Assembly (NCBI RefSeq): GCF_005938125.1
Contig: NZ_VCQN01000001.1
Coordinates: 1,364,001 to 1,428,000, forward strand
Length of the DNA: 64,000 nt
Origin: Bacillus sp. BHET2
GTDB taxonomy: Bacteria; Bacillota; Bacilli; Bacillales; Bacillaceae_B
Direction of reading: 5' to 3'
The translations under genes were made by a program, and so were the position numbers. The notes beneath the pieces were generated by a model. That model searched no databases and had not been told where the DNA came from. It saw nothing but the letters and a program-made list of their open reading frames with translations. Positions 1-9,300 of the stretch are shown here, in pieces; within the stretch, counting starts at the first letter, position 1, and the number at the start of each line of letters is the position of its first letter.

Positions 1-1748
1 TCTTTAATGGCCCATACAGAGTGAACCGTGGCGTAATCAAACTCCACGCCCTGCCCAATCCTGATGGGTCCTGATCCAAGGACCATGACACTTTCCCGTT
101 CTGAAACCCTAGATTCATTCTCATCCTCATAGGTTCCGTAGAAGTATGGGGTTTCTGATTCAAACTCTGCTGCACAAGTGTCTACCATCTTATATACAGG
201 AATCAGTTCATTCTCTTTTCTCCAGTAATAAACATCTGCCTCTGAGCTATTCCATAGCTTTGCCACAGTGATATCTGAAAAGCCCATGCGTTTTGCTTTT
301 TGACCTAGTTCAAGATTGAATGAATTTCGGGATAATTCCTTTTCAAACTTTACGATTCTATTCATTTTGTATAAGAAGAAGAGGTCAATTTTGCTCCAAT
401 CATGTATGGTCTCAATCTCCACTCCCCTTCTCAGCGCTTCACCGATATAGAAAAGGCGTTCATCTCCGGCTTTGCGGATTCTTTTCTCGATCCACTCGTC
501 TGTCATTTGGTCAGCATCACTTAATTCCATGTGATACGTATTGCTTTCCAGGGAACGAATTGCTTTAAGAAGTGACTCTTCGAATGTTCGGCCAATCGCC
601 ATTACTTCACCGGTTGCTTTCATTTGAGTCCCAAGATTACGCTTGGCGGCTTCGAATTTATCAAATGGCCATCTAGGAATTTTGGTCACTACATAATCAA
701 GTGCAGGTTCAAATGATGCATATGTTTTACCCGTTACCGGATTCATCATTTCATCTAGGGTCAGACCAACTGCAATCTTCGCTGCAAGCTTAGCGATAGG
801 GTATCCTGTTGCTTTTGATGCAAGTGCAGACGAACGACTTACCCTTGGATTTACTTCGATGATGTAATATTGAAAGCTGTCAGGGTCCAGGGCAAGCTGA
901 ACATTACAGCCTCCTTCAATTCCTAATGCACGGATGATCTTTAAGCTTGTATTCCTCAGCATTTGATATTCACGGTCACTCAAGGTTTGACTTGGTGCCA
1001 CGACGATTGAATCTCCCGTGTGGATCCCAACCGGATCAATGTTTTCCATATTACATACGACGATGGCGTTATCGGCTGCGTCCCTCATAACCTCATATTC
1101 AATCTCTTTAAATCCTGCAATACTTTTCTCCAATAGACATTGGGTTACCGGGCTATATTTTAATCCTGAGGTTACAATTTCGATCAGTTCATCTTCGCTG
1201 TGACAGATTCCCCCTCCAGTTCCACCTAACGTATAGGCAGGCCGTACAATGACCGGAAATCCTACTTCTTTCACGAAATGAAAAGCTTCATCCACAGTAC
1301 GTATGATTTCACTCTGTGGAACCGGCTCTTTCAGTTCATTCATTAGGTTTCTAAATAAGTCGCGGTCTTCTGCTTTCTCTATTGCTGAAAGTTTCGTACC
1401 CAGAATTTCTACTCCGCAATCTTCTAAAACCCCCGATTTAGCGAGTTCAACAGCCAAGTTTAATCCCGTTTGACCACCTAAAGTTGGAAGGAGGGCATCC
1501 GGACGTTCTTTACGGATGATCCTGCTGACAAATTCCAGTGTCAATGGCTCAATATACACCTTATCTGCCATTTCAGCGTCTGTCATAATTGTTGCCGGAT
1601 TCGAATTTACAAGAATAACCCTGTATCCTTCTTCTTTTAATGCGATGCATGCTTGAGTTCCGGCATAGTCGAATTCTGCCGCCTGTCCTATGATGATGGG
1701 TCCGCTTCCTATAACTAAGATACTTTGGATGTCTGTACGTTTAGGCAT
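1..1748 (-). CDS. carB: carbamoyl-phosphate synthase large subunit, 3' part outside window
   Basis: Makes carbamoyl phosphate from ammonia (passed from CarA), bicarbonate and two ATP, for pyrimidine synthesis in the cytoplasm. About 582 N-terminal residues are in the window. They begin [18 protein letters not shown], run through the first ATP-grasp half ([30 protein letters not shown]) and end just inside the second half at [16 protein letters not shown]. The family is about 1,070 residues, so roughly 45% is cut off by the window edge; this is not a broken gene. The ATG at 1748 overlaps the carA stop by 8 bp, which implies translational coupling. It is the last pyr operon gene visible here (pyrAB in Bacillus naming). 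Confidence 0.97.
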   Translation of the reverse strand, partial: MPKRTDIQSILVIGSGPIIIGQAAEFDYAGTQACIALKEEGYRVILVNSNPATIMTDAEMADKVYIEPLTLEFVSRIIRKERPDALLPTLGGQTGLNLAVELAKSGVLEDCGVEILGTKLSAIEKAEDRDLFRNLMNELKEPVPQSEIIRTVDEAFHFVKEVGFPVIVRPAYTLGGTGGGICHSEDELIEIVTSGLKYSPVTQCLLEKSIAGFKEIEYEVMRDAADNAIVVCNMENIDPVGIHTGDSIVVAPSQTLSDREYQMLRNTSLKIIRALGIEGGCNVQLALDPDSFQYYIIEVNPRVSRSSALASKATGYPIAKLAAKIAVGLTLDEMMNPVTGKTYASFEPALDYVVTKIPRWPFDKFEAAKRNLGTQMKATGEVMAIGRTFEESLLKAIRSLESNTYHMELSDADQMTDEWIEKRIRKAGDERLFYIGEALRRGVEIETIHDWSKIDLFFLYKMNRIVKFEKELSRNSFNLELGQKAKRMGFSDITVAKLWNSSEADVYYWRKENELIPVYKMVDTCAAEFESETPYFYGTYEDENESRVSERESVMVLGSGPIRIGQGVEFDYATVHSVWAIK

Positions 1749-2832
1749 GTTGAAGCTCCTTTCTTTTCTCTTCTTTCATAAGTTGTAAGAAATCATCGAA
1801 TAAGTAATTTGAATCCTCTGGTCCTGGAGATGCTTCCGGATGATACTGAACCGTAAATGCCGGAAAGTCTAAATGTTTCAGTCCTTCTACTGTTCCATCA
1901 TTGATGGCCATATGTGTTACTTGGATTCTTGAACCTGCCAATGACTTTTCATCGACTGCATAGCCGTGATTTTGAGAAGTCAGGGCGACTTTTCCAGTTT
2001 TCAACTCTTTTACTGGATGGTTGCCTCCACGGTGACCAAATTTCATTTTGAAGGAGTCTCCCCCACATGCCAGTGCAAACAATTGATGACCTAAACAAAT
2101 TCCGAAGAGTGGTATTTCTCCTATTAGGTCTTTAATAGTTTCAATGGCTTCTGGCACATCTTTCGGATCCCCCGGCCCATTGGATAGCATGATTCCGTCA
2201 GGCTGCAAACGGCGAATCTCTTCAGCAGAAGTATCGTAAGGAACCACTATCACGTCACAATCACGCTTATTTAACTCCCTCAAGATTCCGTGCTTCATCC
2301 CAAAGTCCATTAACACGACACGGTAGCCTCTTCCTGGACTGGCATATGCTGTTTTCGTGGAAACTTGCATGACTTGATCTGTTCGTAATGGTGCATCATG
2401 CAATTTCTCAAGCATCGCTTGTGGTTCTAATTCTGCTGAGCAAATGATACCTTTCATTGCCCCATGCTGTCTGATGATTCTTGTTAACTTTCTGGTATCG
2501 ATTTCTGAAATTCCTGGAATTCCTTTTACTTTTAATAATTCATCCAATGTTGATTCATTTCTCCAGTTTGAAGGAAAGTCTGCCACTTCTTTCACAATGA
2601 ACCCTTTGATTGCAGGAATGATCGATTCAAAATCGTCACGGTTGATCCCGTAATTCCCTACAAGTGGATAGGTCATGGTGACAAGCTGTCCGCAGTATGA
2701 TGGATCTGATATAATTTCCTGGTAGCCTGTCATGCTCGTATTGAATACAACTTCACCAATCGTTTCTTCATTTGCTCCAAATCCCTCTCCTACGAAAACT
2801 GTTCCATCGTCTAAAATGAGTTGTCTTTTCAT
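1741..2832 (-). CDS. carA: carbamoyl-phosphate synthase small (glutaminase) subunit
   Basis: Hydrolyses glutamine and channels ammonia to CarB. The 363 residues hold an N-terminal CarA domain ([28 protein letters not shown]) and a C-terminal class I glutamine amidotransferase. Its nucleophile Cys is near residue 246 (GICLGHQL) and the His/Glu pair is near 331/333 ([10 protein letters not shown]). The ATG overlaps the pyrC TGA by 4 bp and the stop overlaps carB by 8 bp, so the gene sits in a tightly coupled operon. Length is normal for the family. It is called pyrAA in Bacillus; the PyrR-controlled copy is the pyrimidine-specific one in that genus. Confidence 0.98.
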   Translation of the reverse strand: MKRQLILDDGTVFVGEGFGANEETIGEVVFNTSMTGYQEIISDPSYCGQLVTMTYPLVGNYGINRDDFESIIPAIKGFIVKEVADFPSNWRNESTLDELLKVKGIPGISEIDTRKLTRIIRQHGAMKGIICSAELEPQAMLEKLHDAPLRTDQVMQVSTKTAYASPGRGYRVVLMDFGMKHGILRELNKRDCDVIVVPYDTSAEEIRRLQPDGIMLSNGPGDPKDVPEAIETIKDLIGEIPLFGICLGHQLFALACGGDSFKMKFGHRGGNHPVKELKTGKVALTSQNHGYAVDEKSLAGSRIQVTHMAINDGTVEGLKHLDFPAFTVQYHPEASPGPEDSNYLFDDFLQLMKEEKRKELQHA

Positions 2833-4115
2833 TGATTGTTTCCTCCTTCATTCCATACAAGAGATCCCTGATAAAAAGTAGCTGCCGGCCACCCTTTACA
2901 CTCCCATCCTTTAAATGGGGTGTTTTTACCTTTTGATAAAAATACAGCCGGGTCAATCATTTTTGGTTCATTTAAATCTATGAGAGTGAAGTCAGCATCT
3001 CCTCCTACTTCGAGTAGTCCAAACGGAAGATTGAAGGCTGAGCTCGGTTTAATCGTCATCCAGTCAATCAACTGCTTCAATGTAAAGATTCCTTTTTCAA
3101 CAAAGTGAGTGTAAAGGAGCGGAAATGCTGTTTCCAATCCTACTATGCCGAAAGGTGCAAGTTTCATTCCTTCTGACTTTTCCTCATCTGTATGAGGAGC
3201 ATGATCGGTGGCGATAAAATCAATCGTTCCATCTAGCAGCCCATCTATTAGCGCTTGTTGGTCCCCTTTACTTCTTAATGGTGGGTTCATTTTGAAATTC
3301 GGATCATGTCCTGGTATATCTTCTTCACACAGTATCAGATGATGCGGTGTCACTTCTGCTGTCACATTGATTCCAGCCTTTTTCGCATCCCGGACTACTC
3401 TGACAGATTCTTTCGTCGAAATATGGCATACATGATAATGTACGCCAGCCGCTTCTGCCAGAAGCACATCCCTTGCTATATGTACGGCTTCACAAATGGA
3501 GGGAATTCCCGGCAGGTCCTGTTCTTTGGAGAACGTCCCTTCATGAACTACCCCTCCGTAAATCAGCGTATTCTCTTCACAATGGGCCACAATAGATGCC
3601 TTGATGCTGGCTGCCTTTTTCATCGCTTCAAACATCATGCCCGCTGATTGAACTCCTACTCCATCATCAGTGAAGGCAAATGCCCCCGTTTTCTTTAAGG
3701 ACGGTAAATCATTGATCGTTCTCCCAATTTGCCTTTCCGTAATGGAGGCATATGGTAAAACCCGGACGCTTGCTGTTTCGGTGATTATCTGGTTAAGAGA
3801 CTGCAAGGTTTCTACAGAATCAGGTACCGGTCTTGTATTTGGCATCGCTGCTATCGTTGTGAAACCACCCTTGGCAGCGGCTTTCGTTCCCGTTTCAATC
3901 GTTTCTTTGTGTTCACCGCCAGGTTCTCTTAAATGGACATGAAGATCAACAAACCCCGGCGAAATCAGTAATCCTTCTGCCTGAAATTCCTGATGTTCAT
4001 TCCCCATCAAATTCGTTCCCATCTCGATGATTCTCTTATTCTCTACCTTCACATCGACCTGTTTAACTTCACCATTTTTTGTTAGAATTTGTGCATTTCG
4101 GATTATCCAATTCAT
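2829..4115 (-). CDS. pyrC: dihydroorotase
   Basis: Cyclises N-carbamoyl-aspartate to dihydroorotate, the third step of UMP synthesis. The 428 residues form an amidohydrolase barrel of the class I type. Visible zinc ligands and substrate residues are HVHLREPG (His59, His61, Arg63), the FTDDG segment (Asp151), His178 (VAHCE), His231 (HVCHIST) and Asp304 (IATDHAPHT). The ATG at 4115 follows a strong AGGAGG site, and the gene starts 15 bp after pyrB ends. The stop overlaps the carA start by 4 bp. Confidence 0.98.
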   Translation of the reverse strand: MNWIIRNAQILTKNGEVKQVDVKVENKRIIEMGTNLMGNEHQEFQAEGLLISPGFVDLHVHLREPGGEHKETIETGTKAAAKGGFTTIAAMPNTRPVPDSVETLQSLNQIITETASVRVLPYASITERQIGRTINDLPSLKKTGAFAFTDDGVGVQSAGMMFEAMKKAASIKASIVAHCEENTLIYGGVVHEGTFSKEQDLPGIPSICEAVHIARDVLLAEAAGVHYHVCHISTKESVRVVRDAKKAGINVTAEVTPHHLILCEEDIPGHDPNFKMNPPLRSKGDQQALIDGLLDGTIDFIATDHAPHTDEEKSEGMKLAPFGIVGLETAFPLLYTHFVEKGIFTLKQLIDWMTIKPSSAFNLPFGLLEVGGDADFTLIDLNEPKMIDPAVFLSKGKNTPFKGWECKGWPAATFYQGSLVWNEGGNNQ

Positions 4116-4130
4116 TTCAATTCCTCCTAG

Positions 4131-5009
4131 TTAGTTAATTTCAAGTGCTCTTTTTAGCACAGCCATTCTAACGTATACTCCATTTTCCATCTGCTTAAAG
4201 ATTCTTGATTGATCGCATTCCACCAATGAATCTGCCAGTTCGACTCCTCGATTGACCGGTGCTGGATGAAGGATGATGCCGGATTGTTTCATTCTTGCTT
4301 TTCGATTCTCCGTTAAGCCAAAGCGTTCATGATATTCTTCTTTCGTCAGGGAGGATGTACTACCGTGGCGCTCATGCTGTATTCGAAGCAGCATGATCAC
4401 ATCAGAATCTGTCATACACTTATCTACTGGCATATATTGATGTCTATCTTGTAAAGGGAACCATTCTCTTGGTCCTGAGAAATTGACTTCTGCACCCAGT
4501 TTTGTTAAAGCATCTGCATTGGACCTGGCAACACGGCTATGGGCGATGTCTCCAATAATGGATACCTTCAATCCTTCAAATCCCCCAAACTCCTGACGTA
4601 TGGTTAGTAGGTCTAACAAGCATTGAGTAGGATGATTCCCACAACCATCACCACCGTTGATCACGCTTATGTTGAGTGTTGCCAATTCATCAAAGTAACG
4701 TTCAAGCGAATGGCGTATGACCACAGTTTCAACTCCGATACTTTCTAGTGTTTTCACTGTGTCATATAGGGTTTCCCCTTTTTGAACGCTTGACGTTTGA
4801 GCTTCAAATGGAATGACCTCGAGCCCAAGCTTCCTTTCTGCCATTTCAAAACTGCATTTCGTCCGGGTACTTGCCTCGAAGAAAAGATTAGCTACATATT
4901 TAGTTGAGCCATCCTTCCACGTTTCCCCCTCTTTAAAACGTTCGGCTGCATCTAAAATTTCTATGATTTCTTCATTTGATAAATCATTCATTGTCAACAA
5001 GCTCTTCAT
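4131..5009 (-). CDS. pyrB: aspartate carbamoyltransferase catalytic subunit
   Basis: Condenses carbamoyl phosphate with aspartate. I set the start at the ATG at 5009 ([11 protein letters not shown]), giving 292 residues, close to the roughly 300 usual for Bacillus PyrB. The frame stays open to 5138, but that extension would run through the attenuator terminator, so it is untranslated leader. The carbamoyl-phosphate loop is STRT at 47-50. Later motifs include HPTQCLLDL and [10 protein letters not shown]. No regulatory PyrI subunit is nearby, as in other Bacillus, where the enzyme is a plain trimer. Expression is controlled by the attenuator just upstream. Confidence 0.97.
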   Translation of the reverse strand: MKSLLTMNDLSNEEIIEILDAAERFKEGETWKDGSTKYVANLFFEASTRTKCSFEMAERKLGLEVIPFEAQTSSVQKGETLYDTVKTLESIGVETVVIRHSLERYFDELATLNISVINGGDGCGNHPTQCLLDLLTIRQEFGGFEGLKVSIIGDIAHSRVARSNADALTKLGAEVNFSGPREWFPLQDRHQYMPVDKCMTDSDVIMLLRIQHERHGSTSSLTKEEYHERFGLTENRKARMKQSGIILHPAPVNRGVELADSLVECDQSRIFKQMENGVYVRMAVLKRALEIN

Positions 5010-5048
5010 CACGGGACAACCCTTTCTTCTCTCAACTTTCAAAAAAAA

Positions 5049-5159
5049 CACCCCGTCATTTTCCTGACAGGGTGTTTTTGAACATGTCAACAGGGACAGT
5101 GGGAGAGTCCTCTCCCTACCTGTCTTGTTCAAATTCACCCTTCTTAGACTCTCTGGACC
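5049..5159 (-). promoter_or_regulatory. PyrR-dependent attenuator before pyrB
   Basis: Reading the minus strand, the leader carries a PyrR-binding loop GGTCCAGAGAGTCT (5146-5159). A CG-rich antiterminator region follows, then a terminator hairpin of about 26 nt (5049-5074) ending in a long T run. UMP-bound PyrR holds the binding loop and favours the terminator. The binding motif differs at one position from the other two copies in this operon (GAGTCT instead of GAGGCT). Confidence 0.9.
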
Positions 5160-5175
5160 ATGTTAAAAGGTGGTT

Positions 5176-6507
5176 CTATGCAACATCATGCTGTTTTGTA
5201 TTTTCTTCTTCAAATAGGTTATTTTCCCCTTCCGACTCTTCTCTGCCTGGTAACACCAGGTTAAGAAAGACGCCTACGATTGCTGCCAGAGCCATACCAG
5301 ATAAGGAAACATGTTCGTTCACCTTTACGAAAGCTCCTCCCACTCCGATCACCAGAATGACACTGGAGATGACTAAGTTACGCTTGTTACCCAAATCCAC
5401 TTTGTTATCAATCAACATCCGCAGTCCGCTTGAGGCGATGATACCGAAAAGCAGGATGGATACACCACCCATGACGGCAGATGGAATCGATCCGATCAAT
5501 GCGGTTATCTTTCCGACAAATCCGAACATAATAGCGAGGACAGCGGCTCCACCGATGACGAATACACTGAAGACACGGGTTATGGCTAACACGCCGATAT
5601 TTTCACCATACGTTGTATTAGGAGGTCCCCCAAGGAAGGAAGCAATCACGGTTGCTACTCCGTCTCCAAGAATGGAACGATGAAGGCCTGGCTTTTCAAT
5701 GAAGTTTCGTCCTACCACTTTACTTAACACCATCTGATCTCCCGTATGCTCTGCTAAAGTGACAAGGGCAACCGGGACCATGATGGAGACAATTTCCCAT
5801 GAGAAGCTTGGCGTGTAGTCAACAAATGGGACAAAGAAGTCCGGCACCTGTAGGAAAGGCGCCTCGATTACCTGTTGAAAATTCACAAGTCCTGCGAAAA
5901 CCGCGATGATGTATCCTCCAATAATACCAGCCAATATTGGCACCATTCCGAGAATTCCCTTGAAGTAGATCGAACAGATTACAGTGATCCCTAATGTGGC
6001 TAAGGCGACCATAAAGTGTGTATTACTGTAAACCAATTGTTCTGCACCGGGATTTTCATACATGGCCATATTCACAGCCGTTCCTGCCAACCCCAATCCG
6101 ATGACCATGATCACGGGTCCCACTACTATAGGAGGAAGGATTCGCACGAGCCATTTCAATCCCAGCTTTGATATGAGTAAAGCGACGATTCCGTAAACAA
6201 TTCCAGCTAGGAAGCTTCCCATCATGGCTGCTTCCGGTCCTCCAAAGCTCTTAGCTGCAAGAATCGGAGCAATGAATGCAAATGATGACCCTAAGTAAGC
6301 TGGAATTCTCCCCTTCGTAATTAAAAGATAAGCAAGCGTTCCTAGTCCGCTTGAAACCAAGGCCACCCCAGGGCTCAGCCCTACTAAGAATGGAACTAAA
6401 ACCGTTGCTCCAAACATGGCGAATAAGTGTTGAATGCTAAGAATTATCCATTTACCTATTTTCGGTACTTCCTCTACATCTAAAACGATTTGCTTATTTT
6501 GATTCAT
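5176..6507 (-). CDS. pyrP: uracil permease (NCS2 family)
   Basis: Proton-coupled uracil importer in the cytoplasmic membrane. I chose the ATG at 6507 (MNQNKQIVLDVEEVPK), which follows GAGGTGG at good spacing and gives 443 residues; the longer frame from 6615 runs through the attenuator. The protein has about 12-14 hydrophobic segments and the NCS2 landmarks IQHLFAMFGATVLVPFL, LAEHTGDQMVLSKVVGRNF and GGPPNTTYGENIGVLA. The second gene of the pyr operon, as in B. subtilis, it is flanked by attenuators on both sides so that uracil uptake follows pyrimidine supply. Confidence 0.97.
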   Translation of the reverse strand: MNQNKQIVLDVEEVPKIGKWIILSIQHLFAMFGATVLVPFLVGLSPGVALVSSGLGTLAYLLITKGRIPAYLGSSFAFIAPILAAKSFGGPEAAMMGSFLAGIVYGIVALLISKLGLKWLVRILPPIVVGPVIMVIGLGLAGTAVNMAMYENPGAEQLVYSNTHFMVALATLGITVICSIYFKGILGMVPILAGIIGGYIIAVFAGLVNFQQVIEAPFLQVPDFFVPFVDYTPSFSWEIVSIMVPVALVTLAEHTGDQMVLSKVVGRNFIEKPGLHRSILGDGVATVIASFLGGPPNTTYGENIGVLAITRVFSVFVIGGAAVLAIMFGFVGKITALIGSIPSAVMGGVSILLFGIIASSGLRMLIDNKVDLGNKRNLVISSVILVIGVGGAFVKVNEHVSLSGMALAAIVGVFLNLVLPGREESEGENNLFEEENTKQHDVA

Positions 6508-6542
6508 ATATGTTTCCACCTCTAATACCCAAATTTCCCCAT

Positions 6543-6637
6543 AAAAAAACCCTCTTTGTCCAAAAGAGGGCACAAAGAGGGTACAAGAAGGTCTGGTTGC
6601 TACCTTCATTCCCATCCTTTGTCAGCCTCACGGGACC
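6543..6637 (-). promoter_or_regulatory. PyrR-dependent attenuator between pyrR and pyrP
   Basis: On the minus strand the PyrR site GGTCCCGTGAGGCT (6624-6637) comes first. It is followed by an antiterminator strand, then a terminator hairpin (6550-6570, CCCTCTTTTGGACAAAGAGGG) with a run of seven T. A second CCCTCTTTGTG strand just upstream can compete for the hairpin, as expected of an antiterminator. Confidence 0.92.
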
Positions 6638-6656
6638 AATCTTAAAAGGACTTCCG

Positions 6657-7202
<546 letters not shown>

Positions 7203-7233
7203 TTACGCCACCTCGTCTTCTTGTTTTTAATAT

Positions 7234-7340
7234 AAAAAATCCCTCTCACCGTAGAGATGAGAGGGCACAGTTATCGTTATAATCTGATTGCACGCCAAAG
7301 AGTTTGGTCGTACTTTGCTCCTTCTCAGCCTCACGGGACC
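7234..7340 (-). promoter_or_regulatory. PyrR-dependent attenuator in the pyrR leader
   Basis: The minus strand shows the PyrR-binding motif GGTCCCGTGAGGCT (7327-7340). Downstream is a terminator hairpin at 7241-7265 (stem CCCTCTCA/TGAGAGGG) followed by TTTTTT. This is the first of the three attenuators in the operon. Confidence 0.93.
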
Positions 7341-7370
7341 GTATTAAAGGTTACTTATTCGATTAACTAC

Positions 7371-7399
7371 ATGATAAGGCTCAAGTCGAAATTTGTCAA
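7371..7399 (-). promoter_or_regulatory. sigma-A promoter of the pyr operon
   Basis: The minus strand has TTGACA (7394-7399), a 17-nt spacer and TATCAT (7371-7376). Transcription should start near 7364, about 24 nt before the first PyrR loop. The -35 box overlaps the end of ylyB. Confidence 0.85.
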
Positions 7400-8307
7400 C
7401 GATTATTTTCCAAGTGTGTTACGAGTTTCGTGAACTCCTCTGGCAGCTCTGCATGAAACTCCACGTATTCTTCCGTTCTTGGATGAACAAATCCTAATAC
7501 TCCCGCATGAAGGGCTTGTCCTTCAATACTCAATGTTTTGCGTGGGCCATACTTCGGATCACCAGCAAGTGGAAAACCGATGTATTTCATATGAACACGG
7601 ATCTGATGGGTTCTACCAGTCTCCAATTCACACTCAACCAACGTAAAATCCTTATATCGATCCAAGACTTTGAAATGAGTGACCGCTTGTTTGCCGTTAT
7701 CCACAACAGACATACTTTGACGGTCTTTAGGGTCTCTTCCAATCGGAGCATCAATCGTGCCGTATTCGTGGGGAATCAGACCATGTACGATGGCCGTATA
7801 TTTTCTTGTTACAGATTTCTCCACCAATTGATTCACCAGATGCTCATGAGCCAAATCATTCTTGGCTACCATCAATAACCCGGATGTATCCTTATCGATC
7901 CGGTGGACAATTCCCGGTCGAAGAACTCCATTAATGCCTGATAGATCTTTACAATGATGCATCAACCCATTGACCATTGTGCCTGAATAATGCCCCGGTG
8001 CAGGATGAACCACCATCCCTTTCGGTTTATTCACAACGATGACATCCCCATCTTCATAAGCAATGTCAAGATTCAGGTTTTCAGGCTCTACATCCAATTC
8101 TTCCGGCTCCGGGATCGAAACCGTGATCACTGCATTCATCGGGCACTTAAAGTTAGGCTTGACCGACTCTTCGTTTACCTTAACATGACCTTCTTTAATC
8201 CATTGTTGAACCTGGGAACGGGACCATTCCTTATTCAATTGACTTACGACCTTATCAATTCGTTCTCCCTGGTCTTCCTGCTGTATGTTGTGCTGAATTA
8301 CTTCCAT
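7396..8307 (-). CDS. ylyB: RluD-family 23S rRNA pseudouridine synthase
   Basis: Converts uridine to pseudouridine in rRNA. The 303 residues hold an N-terminal S4 RNA-binding domain (about 16-65) and a RluA/RluD catalytic domain with [16 protein letters not shown], in which Asp138 is the expected catalytic residue. The C-terminal part has the usual RTHQIRVHM and GDPKYG motifs. The ATG at 8307 has a good AAGGAGAA site, but this start lies inside lspA, so the genes overlap by 53 bp. The lspA-ylyB-pyrR order is the B. subtilis one. The exact target uridine cannot be read from the sequence. Confidence 0.93.
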   Translation of the reverse strand: MEVIQHNIQQEDQGERIDKVVSQLNKEWSRSQVQQWIKEGHVKVNEESVKPNFKCPMNAVITVSIPEPEELDVEPENLNLDIAYEDGDVIVVNKPKGMVVHPAPGHYSGTMVNGLMHHCKDLSGINGVLRPGIVHRIDKDTSGLLMVAKNDLAHEHLVNQLVEKSVTRKYTAIVHGLIPHEYGTIDAPIGRDPKDRQSMSVVDNGKQAVTHFKVLDRYKDFTLVECELETGRTHQIRVHMKYIGFPLAGDPKYGPRKTLSIEGQALHAGVLGFVHPRTEEYVEFHAELPEEFTKLVTHLENNR

Positions 8308-8773
8308 TTTTGTTCTCCTTCTTTGCTTTTCGTTCGTCTAAATACATGTAAATTAGTAACAACGCCACTCCAATCGTTAAAGCTGCATCTGCAATATTAA
8401 AGATTGGGAAATCATAGGAAAAGATGTATGTATTTAAGAAATCAACCACTTCTTTTCTGAAGACACGGTCAATAAAGTTTCCAATCGCTCCACCAAGCAT
8501 AAAGGCCAAACTTAAGCTAAACAATGAATGCCCTTTTGCATGGACTTGCATATAATACACGATACCTACAATCACTACTAATGTAATAATGTAAAAAAAC
8601 CACATTTGCCCTTGGAGTATTCCCCATGCTGCACCTTGATTTCGATGAGAAGTGAGATAAAAGACATTGTCAATCATCGTGATACTTTCTCCCTCTGCCA
8701 TTCGTTTCACAACCAACCATTTTGTTAATTGATCGAGTCCAATCACAACCAAAGCCACTAAATAATAATACAC
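8255..8773 (-). CDS. lspA: lipoprotein signal peptidase (signal peptidase II)
   Basis: Cleaves diacylated prolipoproteins before the lipobox cysteine, in the cytoplasmic membrane. The 172 residues have four membrane segments and the two catalytic aspartates, Asp102 (GNFIDR) and Asp129 (FNIADAAL). Family members are usually about 150-165 residues. The extra charged tail (from [12 protein letters not shown] onward) comes from reading 53 bp into ylyB. At least one likely client, a lipoprotein, is encoded in this window at 58661-59056. Confidence 0.96.
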   Translation of the reverse strand: MYYYLVALVVIGLDQLTKWLVVKRMAEGESITMIDNVFYLTSHRNQGAAWGILQGQMWFFYIITLVVIVGIVYYMQVHAKGHSLFSLSLAFMLGGAIGNFIDRVFRKEVVDFLNTYIFSYDFPIFNIADAALTIGVALLLIYMYLDERKAKKENKNGSNSAQHTAGRPGRTN

Positions 8774-8881
8774 AAAGGTAACCTCCGAACATCGTTAAAT
8801 GATTACCTTTGCATTTTAGCACAAAAGGGGAAAGAAAGACACTTAAACCGGAGAAGAACGAGGGAATAAGTGTTCAAGGAT

Positions 8882-9163
8882 TTATGAATAAGATGAGATT
8901 TTCCCAAACCGCCTCCACTCTAATGCCTCATCGAGAGTCGCACAGGTAGGATTCATCTTCATGAAATCAAATGGGATTTCTTCCCCACTCATCTCACAGA
9001 AGCCGTATTGATTATCTCTTACACGCATCAATGCTTGTTTCACTTCTGTAATTTCTTTATCTATATACTGTTGAATTAAAGGATGTTGAGATTCACTAGC
9101 CTCTAGCTCTTTCAAGGATGTAATCAGGTCTTCTACAATGGATGTGTATCGGTCATATGTCAT
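8882..9163 (-). CDS. ylyA: DksA/TraR-like small protein, YlyA type
   Basis: A 93-residue protein starting at the ATG at 9163 (MTYDRYTSIVEDL), which follows GGAGGGATCAAG; the longer frame to 9217 has no good ribosome site. The N-terminal two thirds is a charged helix. The C-terminus resembles the DksA/TraR zinc finger (YGFCEMSGEEIPF ... NPTCATLDEA), but only one Cys of each CxxC pair remains, so metal binding is doubtful. Its position between ileS and lspA matches B. subtilis ylyA, reported there as an RNA-polymerase-binding protein active in sporulation. The name rests on position plus the motif remnant. Confidence 0.75.
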   Translation of the reverse strand: MTYDRYTSIVEDLITSLKELEASESQHPLIQQYIDKEITEVKQALMRVRDNQYGFCEMSGEEIPFDFMKMNPTCATLDEALEWRRFGKISSYS

Positions 9164-9261
9164 CTTGATCCCTCCATTTATAGTATGGAGGAAATGCACG
9201 TGAAAATTGTGTTGCAAGATATAGCAATTATGGAATTAGAAAAGTTCACGTATAGAACATG

Positions 9262-9297
9262 AAAAAGGGTGACCCACTATAGGAGTCACCCTTTTTA
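9262..9297 (-). terminator. terminator after ileS
   Basis: Inverted repeat AAAAAGGGTGACTCC/GGGTCACCCTTTTT directly after the ileS stop, with T runs on both strands. Confidence 0.85.
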
Positions 9298-9300
9298 ACA

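Noticed and set aside
5010-5138. N-terminal extension of pyrB
   Set aside because: It would require translating the attenuator terminator, and the ATG at 5009 gives the normal PyrB length and N-terminus.
6508-6615. N-terminal extension of pyrP
   Set aside because: It overlaps the second PyrR attenuator, and the ATG at 6507 has a better ribosome site.
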